Assembly (NCBI GenBank): GCA_013824385.1
Contig: PNNU01000177.1
Coordinates: 1 to 7,066 of the forward strand
Direction of reading: 5' to 3'
Length of the DNA: 7,066 nt
Source of the DNA: Anaerolinea sp.
Lineage (GTDB): Bacteria; Chloroflexota; Anaerolineae; Anaerolineales; Anaerolineaceae
Shown here piece after piece: positions 1 through 4,732 of this stretch (position 1 is the stretch's first letter; every line of letters begins with the position of its first letter). Position numbers and translations under genes: made by a program. Below the pieces are notes generated by a model. It made no database searches. It was given only the letters and a program-made list of their open reading frames with translations, and was not told the DNA's origin.

Positions 1-168
1 ATCGCCGCCCTGCATGGCAGCATTGTGTCCAAAGAAGTAAAGCATGCCCAAGGGGAGAAGAGTGAAGATGAGAGGCAGAAGAACAATGGTAAAAAGCACA
101 ACCCGGTTCTTAAAGACCTCTGCCCATTCTTTATCGATGATCGTTCGTACGCGTGAAAATTTAAACAT
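1..168 (-). CDS. ABC-2 type transporter permease, N-terminal part (cut by window edge)
   Basis: Only the first 56 codons are inside the window; the gene runs off the left edge on the minus strand. The translation starts MFKFSRVRTIIDKEW and continues as a short cytoplasmic stretch, then a strongly hydrophobic segment (about residues 23-44). The pattern 'xxxKEWxExxKNRxxLFTIVxLP' followed by TM1 is typical of ABC-2 membrane subunits, which form the membrane pore of exporters. The start ATG lies 3 bp after the stop of the upstream ATP-binding gene. A good AGGAGG (177-182, read on the minus strand) sits 8 nt before it, inside the 3' end of that gene, so the two are almost certainly one translationally linked operon. 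The transported substrate cannot be read from this fragment. The family assignment leans mainly on the operon partner and the N-terminal pattern. Confidence 0.85.
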   Translation of the reverse strand, partial: MFKFSRVRTIIDKEWAEVFKNRVVLFTIVLLPLIFTLLPLGMLYFFGHNAAMQGGD

Positions 169-171
169 GGC

Positions 172-1104
172 CTATTCCTCCTCCGCGTGGATCATGCGCA
201 GGTAAATATCTTCAAGTGAATGGCGCAGCTCACCCACAAACTGGATGTCTGCACCTGCTTCAACGAGTTTGCGTAGAATGATCGGGTTCTCCTCTTCAGG
301 ATGGTCCAACCCAACCAGAAGGCTGTTATCCATCTGCTGAACATTTTTCACAAAGGAGAAATCGGCAATCATCTTTTTGTACTTATCCTCAACACGAGCG
401 AGGTGAAAAGCCACCCGCCTTCCATAGAGACGCTTTCTGAGGTTTTCGGGGGTATCCAGGGCGATCAACCGGGTTTTAAAGATGGCAATACGGTCGCATA
501 AGCGGTCTGCCTCATCTAAATTATGTGTACAGAGGACAATAGTACGTCCGGAGGCTTTTAATTCCTCAATGAAATCGCGCACCAAATGAGAGGCTTCAGG
601 ATCCAGCCCGCTGGTGGGCTCATCCAGGAAAAGTAATTTTGGCTCATGCAGTAAAGCACGGGCAATAGCCAGTTTCTGTCGCATTCCTTTTGAGAAACCG
701 CCGGCTTCATCCATACGTCTATCCCACAAACCCAGCATACGCAGGTATTTTTCCACAGTTCCCTTGACATCTGCGACACCGTAGAGATTGGCATAAATGG
801 ACAGGTTCTTTTCGGCGCTCAGGCGCTCGTACATGCCAGGGGTCTCGGTGAGAATGCCAACCGATTGACGAATCTGCTGATCTTGTTTGCCTACCTGAAA
901 ACCATTTACAACTGCCGTGCCGGAACTGATGCCAATCAAGCTGGTGAGCATACGCACCGTGGTGGTTTTTCCTGCTCCGTTGGGGCCGAGAATGCCAAAA
1001 ACTTCCCCTTCTTTGATATCCAGATTGAGGTTATCCACCGCGGTAAAGGGCGGTTTTTTCTTGTCTGTTTTAAATGTTTTAGTGAGTGCGTGTGCAGTGA
1101 TCAT
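172..1104 (-). CDS. ABC transporter ATP-binding protein (ABC-2 exporter type)
   Basis: A 310-residue cytoplasmic ATPase subunit that would power the permease encoded just downstream. Walker A is GPNGAGKTT at residues 40-48. The signature motif is FSKGMRQKL at 137-145, a common variant of LSGGQ in drug/antibiotic and Na+-type exporters. Walker B is LLFLDEP at 157-163 with catalytic Glu162, the D-loop is SGLDP, and the switch His is His194. The usual Q-loop glutamine is replaced by Glu87 (LTETPGMYERLS), which I recall as usual for this subfamily. After about residue 220 comes a C-terminal extension of some 90 residues ending in 'SLEDIYLRM', typical of DrrA/CcmA-like exporter ATPases. The start is supported by AAGGAG (1110-1115) 5 nt upstream. 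Substrate is unknown; multidrug, lipid or antibiotic export are all possible. Confidence 0.95.
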   Translation of the reverse strand: MITAHALTKTFKTDKKKPPFTAVDNLNLDIKEGEVFGILGPNGAGKTTTVRMLTSLIGISSGTAVVNGFQVGKQDQQIRQSVGILTETPGMYERLSAEKNLSIYANLYGVADVKGTVEKYLRMLGLWDRRMDEAGGFSKGMRQKLAIARALLHEPKLLFLDEPTSGLDPEASHLVRDFIEELKASGRTIVLCTHNLDEADRLCDRIAIFKTRLIALDTPENLRKRLYGRRVAFHLARVEDKYKKMIADFSFVKNVQQMDNSLLVGLDHPEEENPIILRKLVEAGADIQFVGELRHSLEDIYLRMIHAEEE

Positions 1105-1120
1105 TTAATCTCCTTGAATC

Positions 1121-1155
1121 AACCAGATTATATACGAACAATCTATAATCAGGTT
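1121..1155. promoter_or_regulatory. 35-bp inverted repeat: candidate operator and divergent -10 elements
   Basis: Arms AACCAGATTATA (1121-1132) and TATAATCAGGTT (1144-1155) are reverse complements at 11 of 12 positions, separated by 11 bp. Each arm carries a TATAAT: minus-strand at 1127-1132 facing the ABC genes, plus-strand at 1144-1149 facing the MFS gene. Using each TATAAT as a -10, the hexamer 17 bp upstream falls in the opposite arm (AACCTG for the ABC side, AACCAG for the MFS side). These are poor matches to TTGACA, so activation or non-canonical recognition may apply. The symmetry and the position between divergent transporter genes suggest a dimeric regulator site. No regulator gene is in the window. 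Confidence 0.5.
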
Positions 1156-1217
1156 TCTAAGAAAACAATCAATAATTCCGGTCAAATCCCAGAATCACAC
1201 CCGAGCCATATAGAAGT

Positions 1218-1223
1218 TATAAT
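1218..1223 (+). promoter_or_regulatory. Alternative -10 hexamer upstream of the MFS gene
   Basis: A perfect TATAAT lies 21 bp before the MFS start codon. A start point about 7 bp downstream would leave only a very short leader that begins at or just before the AGGAG at 1231-1235. No convincing -35 is present at the right distance (around 1195-1200), so this is a weak alternative to the -10 in the inverted repeat. Confidence 0.25.
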
Positions 1224-1244
1224 TGCCGGCAGGAGTCCCAGAAC

Positions 1245-2474
1245 ATGACGACGACACAACCACTCAACCAAAACTGGAAACCACGCTTTTTTACCGTCTG
1301 GTCAGGCCAGGCGTTGTCTTTGGTGGGCAGCGCTTTGACCCAGTTTGTGTTGGTCTGGTGGATCACCCAGGAGACCGGTTCGCCCACAGCTCTGGCAACA
1401 GCCGCCATCATGGCCATGCTGCCTTCCGCGTTGTTCAGCCCACTGGGCGGCGTCCTCGCCGATCGTCTGAGCCGGCGGATGATAATGATCGTCACTGATG
1501 TGATCACTGCTGTAAGTATGCTCATCCTGGTGGGGTTGTTTGCCACCGACAGCATTCAGCTTTGGCATATCTACTCACTCATGTTTGTAAGAGCAACAAT
1601 GCAAGCCTTTCAACACCCGGCTTCTGCTGCCAGTACCATGAACCTGGTACCGAGCGACTGGTTGGACCGGGCAGCCGGCATGAACCAGACCTTGCAAGGC
1701 GTAATGGCCATTGCTGCTGCACCGCTGGGAGCCCTGGCGCTGGCGGCTTTTCCGATCCAGGGAGCGTTGATGATTGATGTGGCCACTGCTGTACTGGGGA
1801 TTGTGCCTCTGTTATTTTTCAAAATTCCACAACCCAAAATTCCGCAGGGCGACAAGGCCAAAACCATGCTGCAAGATCTGCGAGAGGGTGTGCGTACCAT
1901 CCGCAGCAACCCCGGTCTTCTGACGCTTTATGCCATCACCGGCCTGGTAGTGTTAACGATCATGCCCACATTTGCCCTCACTCCGTTGCTGGTAATGGAT
2001 CACTTTGGCGGTGGGGTCACTCAAGTGGCAATAATGGAAGGGTTGGCTGGCATAGGGATGTTACTGGGCGGGTTGTTCATCGGTCTTTGGAAGTTCAAAA
2101 CCCGCCGGGCATTGATCGTGATGATCTCCTTTGGTATTTCGTGCGGCACGGTTGCCCTCACTGCCCTGGCTCCCGCCCCGCTGTTCTGGTTGGCGGTTTT
2201 CTGGTGGTGGCTCAGCGGTTTCACTTTCTCCACCGGCAACGCCCCGATGATGGCGCTTCTGCAAACGGTCATCCCTAATGAGATGCAGGGGAGAGCATTT
2301 TCATTGTTGAACATGATCTTTGGTCTAGCAGGACCACTCGGCTTGCTCATCGCTGGACCAATGGGAGAAAAGTTTGGAATCCAAGCGGTATTCATTGTTG
2401 GCGGAACCCTTTCTGCAGTCATTAGTTTTGGCGCACTCTTCCTTCGTCCGCTGAGAAATCTGGAGAAACATTAA
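1245..2474 (+). CDS. MFS transporter, efflux type (MefA/EntS-like)
   Basis: A 409-residue integral membrane protein, close to the usual length of 12-TM major facilitator exporters. The N-terminus (FFTVWSGQALSLVGSALTQF, residues 15-34) is the standard opening of the macrolide-efflux/EntS-like branch. MFS motif A appears after TM2 as GGVLADRLSRR (68-78), with Asp73 and a basic cluster. In the C-terminal half the family hallmark VIPNEMQGRAF (342-352) precedes a repeat-like GPMGEKFG loop. Hydrophobic segments run through the whole chain. The start is set by AGGAG at 1231-1235, 9 nt before ATG. It likely uses the proton gradient to export a small molecule; the substrate cannot be told from sequence. 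It is transcribed divergently from an ABC exporter, across a shared inverted repeat, which hints at a joint efflux response. Confidence 0.93.
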   Translation: MTTTQPLNQNWKPRFFTVWSGQALSLVGSALTQFVLVWWITQETGSPTALATAAIMAMLPSALFSPLGGVLADRLSRRMIMIVTDVITAVSMLILVGLFATDSIQLWHIYSLMFVRATMQAFQHPASAASTMNLVPSDWLDRAAGMNQTLQGVMAIAAAPLGALALAAFPIQGALMIDVATAVLGIVPLLFFKIPQPKIPQGDKAKTMLQDLREGVRTIRSNPGLLTLYAITGLVVLTIMPTFALTPLLVMDHFGGGVTQVAIMEGLAGIGMLLGGLFIGLWKFKTRRALIVMISFGISCGTVALTALAPAPLFWLAVFWWWLSGFTFSTGNAPMMALLQTVIPNEMQGRAFSLLNMIFGLAGPLGLLIAGPMGEKFGIQAVFIVGGTLSAVISFGALFLRPLRNLEKH

Positions 2475-2657
2475 CCATCCACCGTTTCAAATGCTTGAAA
2501 TTGGGTATCACAACTTTCTCTTTTCAATAACTTGTCTTTGCTCAAGTCATTTTCACTAATAATATATGTCCATGGGGGAATAAACCCTGTTGCTCCAATG
2601 GATATGTCATTGAAAGAAATAATTGGGGCCGAATACATAAACCACTGTCTCATGAAT
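2475..2657. other. Intergenic stretch with no supported gene
   Basis: This AT-rich gap between the MFS gene and the promoter of the next unit has no good ribosome site or recognisable coding sequence. It holds only small hairpins: TTTCAA/TTGAAA (2485-2500, 4-nt loop) just after the MFS stop, without a U-tract, and ACTTG/CAAGT near 2530-2547. A 60-codon minus-strand reading frame (2471-2653) crosses it but lacks a Shine-Dalgarno and a recognisable family. Confidence 0.5.
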
Positions 2658-2666
2658 TGATATAAT
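2658..2666 (+). promoter_or_regulatory. Extended -10 promoter for the zinc-ribbon / YqfO-like unit
   Basis: TGATATAAT is a perfect extended -10 (TGnTATAAT), which can work without a good -35; none is obvious near 2637-2643. The predicted start point is near 2673, giving a leader of about 40 nt to the preferred ATG at 2715. It also lies upstream of the alternative TTG at 2691. Confidence 0.5.
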
Positions 2667-2714
2667 AATGCTCACTAGACCCATTATCCGTTGGTGGATG
2701 GAAAGAGAAAATAC

Positions 2715-3407
2715 ATGCCAAATGCTTCTCTCACTTGTAAATACTGCGGGGCCAGCAATCCGCCCGGAACTAATCGCTGTCTCGCCTGCGGCGCTCCGAT
2801 TGACTTGCCGATCGTACCCCCGGTAACGGTCACTACAATTAACACTCCAGCAAGGAACATTACCCCACCAGTAGCCGCTCAGAGGGCTGACACAACGCCT
2901 GAACAAATCCGCGACGCATTTGATGCTGCACCAATCAATGATCAGTTGAAAGAAGGCTTGAAAGCTGCCGGCATGGGTATTGGCGCTCTTGGGGTGGGCA
3001 CCTTCTTTGCGCGAACTGCTTCAGAAGCTGTGTCTATCGCGTTTTCCAGCTTCTTGATTGGATATTTTTCTTCAGCCACTGGTAATAAATGGCTGGCGAT
3101 TCCCGGCGGTTTGGTAATCGGACTGATGGTGGGACTGGCAGTAAAACGTCCATTGGGAGTTTTAATTTCTGCACCACTGGGGTCCATTTTAGGTTTGGTA
3201 GCTGGTTTTCTACTTCAACCCGGCTTGCCAACCCTGCCGCTACCTCCCCTGCTTGCACTCATCGGTGGAGCTGTGCTGGCCATCATTGGCAGTCGCAGAA
3301 ACTCAGGCAACGTCGTGGCCAAATGGTATGGGCGTTTCCGTCCCCTATTGGGCATGGCCGGCGGTTTTCTGTTTGCATTGCTTGGTTTCATAATCGGTGG
3401 ATTTTAG
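2715..3407 (+). CDS. Zinc-ribbon protein with glycine-rich multi-pass membrane region
   Basis: A 230-residue protein of unknown function. An N-terminal zinc ribbon uses Cys8, Cys11, Cys22 and Cys25 (CKYCG...CLACG). A Pro/Thr-rich linker follows (about 29-62), then a short helical stretch (about 63-85). The rest, about 86-230, is hydrophobic with regularly spaced glycines; segments near 105-121, 127-143, 147-167, 174-192 and 210-228 could be transmembrane or membrane-inserting helices, and the protein ends on GFIIGGF. I chose the ATG at 2715, preceded by a weak GGAAAGAG. An in-frame TTG at 2691 would add eight residues but has no ribosome site. The gene ends in tandem stops TAG-TAA, immediately followed by the next start codon. 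Zinc-ribbon plus membrane proteins are common but poorly characterised in Chloroflexota-like genomes; a membrane-anchoring or sensor role is only a guess. Confidence 0.8.
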   Translation: MPNASLTCKYCGASNPPGTNRCLACGAPIDLPIVPPVTVTTINTPARNITPPVAAQRADTTPEQIRDAFDAAPINDQLKEGLKAAGMGIGALGVGTFFARTASEAVSIAFSSFLIGYFSSATGNKWLAIPGGLVIGLMVGLAVKRPLGVLISAPLGSILGLVAGFLLQPGLPTLPLPPLLALIGGAVLAIIGSRRNSGNVVAKWYGRFRPLLGMAGGFLFALLGFIIGGF

Positions 3408-3410
3408 TAA

Positions 3411-3770
3411 ATGAAAGAAGATTTAATGAATTACAGTCCTTTTTTCAAATTGGAAATCTTTTGTCCCGAAGAAAATGTGGATGAAATACTCGAAGTACTG
3501 GCTGCAGCTCACGCAGGCGAAGTTGGCCTCTATGATCATTGTTCCACCATCTATCAGGTACAAGGCAGCTATCGACCCCTGGAAGGCGCTAATCCGGCTT
3601 TTGGAGAGATTGGCAAACTTACGCTGGGTACGGAATACAAGGTTGAGATTAATTGCCGAGAAGAATTCCTGGCTGAAGCCATCCAGGCAGTGCGTTTAGC
3701 ACATCCCTACGAGGAACCTGTCATCAACGTGATTCCGCTTGCCAACCACCGTTACGGCGCAACAGTTTAA
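3411..3770 (+). CDS. Stand-alone YqfO/NIF3-associated domain protein (PII/CutA-like fold)
   Basis: A 119-residue cytoplasmic protein matching the small domain that is inserted in YqfO-type NIF3 proteins and also occurs alone. Family marks visible are KLEIFCPEENVDEIL (13-27), the GLYDHCS turn (39-45), the G-x-Y-x-P-x-x-G-A-x-P-x-x-G pattern (52-65) and the near-C-terminal HPYEEP (98-103). As I recall, the domain has a ferredoxin-like fold related to PII and CutA1 and often forms trimers; its biochemical role is not settled. The ATG at 3411 begins 3 bp after the upstream stop and in the same frame, so it is co-transcribed with the zinc-ribbon gene. A second ATG at 3426 (residue 6) follows AAAGAAG and would give a start more like typical family members; the true start is uncertain. 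The metal-binding NIF3 core is absent, so this is not a full NIF3. Confidence 0.85.
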   Translation: MKEDLMNYSPFFKLEIFCPEENVDEILEVLAAAHAGEVGLYDHCSTIYQVQGSYRPLEGANPAFGEIGKLTLGTEYKVEINCREEFLAEAIQAVRLAHPYEEPVINVIPLANHRYGATV

Positions 3771-3772
3771 CC

Positions 3773-3811
3773 AAAAAGGCTATTTTCATATTTTCAATGA
3801 AAGTAGCCTTT
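3773..3811. terminator. Bidirectional intrinsic terminator between convergent genes
   Basis: A 15-bp stem (3775-3789 with 3797-3811, one G-U pair) closes a 7-nt loop. It lies 4 bp after the YqfO-like stop and 27 bp beyond the stop of the convergent leftward gene. Read leftward, the stem runs into a U5 tract (AAAAA at 3773-3777 on the plus strand). Read rightward the U run is only UUU, so termination is probably stronger for the leftward gene. Confidence 0.75.
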
Positions 3812-3838
3812 CAGATAAACCTTTATTCCTGAAATTTA

Positions 3839-4594
3839 TTACTTTGAAATATATCCAAAAAGGGCATAAGTTCCAGCTTCTGGAGCTTTTGCGCAAGCCA
3901 TGTAAATACCATCAATAGGAGGTATATATTTATAATATGTTTTGATTTTCGTCCAAACACCTGATTTTAATTCGCGGATCTCTGCAACCATGTTTTTAAC
4001 TTCTGTGGGAAATGGATGACAGATCTCGCCAATGCTGGTAACTTTAATACCATTGGAATAAAGGTCAAGCCATTCAGGTGCCGGATTATTGAGCAAATCC
4101 AATTGTGTTACAGTGCCGCGAGTCCACTTGTCAGAATTTTCAAAAGTATCTTCATTGCCAGGATCGACGTCTTCAGCTACTGCAACATGATAATAGGCAA
4201 ACAAAGCATAAATTCCGGCTTTTTTTGCCTGCGCGCACGCCATAAAAGCACTTTCTCCTGTTGTGCTATCCAATTTTGTTGTGGTCTTTATTTTGACCCA
4301 TGAATTGTCCACCAATTGTCTGATCTCTGCAACCCAATTATGACCAGCGGCATCAAACTGGTGACAGATGAGGGCGGGTGCCGAAATCTTAATTCCATCA
4401 GTAAATAGTTCAAGATATGAGGGAGCTCCATCCTTAGTCACTGTTACCACCTTGCCAGTTACTGTTGCAGGAAATTGCCAACTACCTGGCGCAAAAGGTG
4501 AACTCATTTCGGCTTTGACAATTTGAGGTATGTTTAATAGAACCATACCCATTACAAAAACTAGAACAAATAGACCGGTTAATACTTTTTTCAT
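3839..4594 (-). CDS. Sec-exported protein made of two tandem ~90-residue Cys-pair domains
   Basis: A 251-residue predicted secreted protein; I do not recognise a named family. Residues 1-28 form a clear signal peptide: Lys2-Lys3, a hydrophobic core, and a V-K-A cleavage site before Glu29. The mature part is an internal duplication. Unit 1 (about 44-134) and unit 2 (about 160-248) share the order xxGIK(I/V), ICHxF, (V/N)xVAEIRxL, WxKIKT, MACAxA and AGxYALFxY. Each unit has two cysteines (77/120 and 192/234) at nearly equal spacing, fitting one disulfide per domain. A short acidic linker (EDVDPGNEDTFE) separates them. The start is ATG 4592-4594, set by AAAGGAGGAG at 4597-4606; an in-frame TTG at 4607-4609 overlaps that ribosome site and is rejected. 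The gene has its own likely -10 and ends at the shared hairpin, so it appears monocistronic. Function unknown. Confidence 0.85.
   Translation of the reverse strand: MKKVLTGLFVLVFVMGMVLLNIPQIVKAEMSSPFAPGSWQFPATVTGKVVTVTKDGAPSYLELFTDGIKISAPALICHQFDAAGHNWVAEIRQLVDNSWVKIKTTTKLDSTTGESAFMACAQAKKAGIYALFAYYHVAVAEDVDPGNEDTFENSDKWTRGTVTQLDLLNNPAPEWLDLYSNGIKVTSIGEICHPFPTEVKNMVAEIRELKSGVWTKIKTYYKYIPPIDGIYMACAKAPEAGTYALFGYISK
3851..4465 (-). repeat. Two-copy domain duplication within the exported protein
   Basis: Unit 1 is encoded at about 4193-4465 and unit 2 at about 3851-4117. The similarity is at protein level: WVKIKT/WTKIKT, VAEIRQL/VAEIREL, GIYALFAY/GTYALFGY and FMACAQA/YMACAKA align in the same order with equal spacing. 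Confidence 0.9.
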
Positions 4595-4596
4595 TA

Positions 4597-4606
4597 CTCC
4601 TCCTTT
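4597..4606 (-). promoter_or_regulatory. Strong ribosome binding site that fixes the exported-protein start
   Basis: AAAGGAGGAG on the minus strand ends 2 nt before ATG 4592-4594 (4 nt from the AGGAGG core). It would lie inside the coding region if the upstream TTG (4607-4609) were used, which argues for the ATG. Confidence 0.85.
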
Positions 4607-4630
4607 CAAAAGGAAACGGTCAATAAAAAT

Positions 4631-4636
4631 ATTATA
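4631..4636 (-). promoter_or_regulatory. Candidate -10 for the exported two-domain protein
   Basis: A perfect TATAAT on the minus strand lies about 37 bp before the start codon and downstream of the lipoprotein terminator. The hexamer 17 bp upstream (ATAAAA) is a poor -35. A consensus TTGACA exists at 4672-4677, but the gap of 35 bp is too long for a pair. Confidence 0.4.
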
Positions 4637-4685
4637 ACCACCAATACAATGGATTTTATTAATACTTAGATTGTCAATGGTGAGT

Positions 4686-4711
4686 AAAAAAAGCCTGCCA
4701 AGAGGCAGGCT
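4686..4711 (-). terminator. Intrinsic terminator of the fibronectin-repeat lipoprotein gene
   Basis: Read on the minus strand: a perfect 8-bp GC-rich stem AGCCTGCC/GGCAGGCT (plus 4704-4711 with 4692-4699), loop TCTT, then a run of seven Us (plus 4686-4692, overlapping the stem base). It lies about 20 bp after the stop codon. It separates this gene from the exported-protein gene downstream. Confidence 0.93.
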
Positions 4712-4732
4712 AATATTAGTAATAACGTAAAA

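Noticed and set aside
2485..2500. Hairpin TTTCAA-ATGC-TTGAAA after the MFS gene as a terminator
   Set aside because: The stem is only 6 bp, AT-rich, and not followed by a U-tract, so it is too weak to call.
2691..2714. TTG start extending the zinc-ribbon protein by eight residues
   Set aside because: There is no ribosome site before the TTG, and the ATG at 2715 begins right before the Cys4 ribbon, as is usual in such proteins.
2607..2906. Minus-strand 99-codon frame over the start of the zinc-ribbon gene
   Set aside because: It overlaps the Cys4 ribbon coding region antisense and has no ribosome site or recognisable domain.
3411..3770. Full NIF3 or CutA1 annotation for the small downstream gene
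   Set aside because: At 119 residues it lacks the metal-binding NIF3 core, and the HPYEEP and G-x-Y-x-P-x-x-G-A motifs point to the YqfO insert domain rather than CutA1.
4016..4303. Plus-strand 95-codon frame inside the exported-protein gene
   Set aside because: It is a shadow on the opposite strand of a gene with a clear signal peptide and internal domain repeat; it has no family features of its own.
4595..4609. TTG start extending the exported protein by five residues
   Set aside because: The extra codons are the Shine-Dalgarno itself (AAAGGAGGAG), and the signal peptide is complete from the ATG at 4592-4594.
4672..4677. Consensus TTGACA as the -35 of the exported-protein promoter
   Set aside because: It is 35 bp from the TATAAT at 4631-4636, far beyond the usual 16-18 bp, and no other -10 lies at the right distance.
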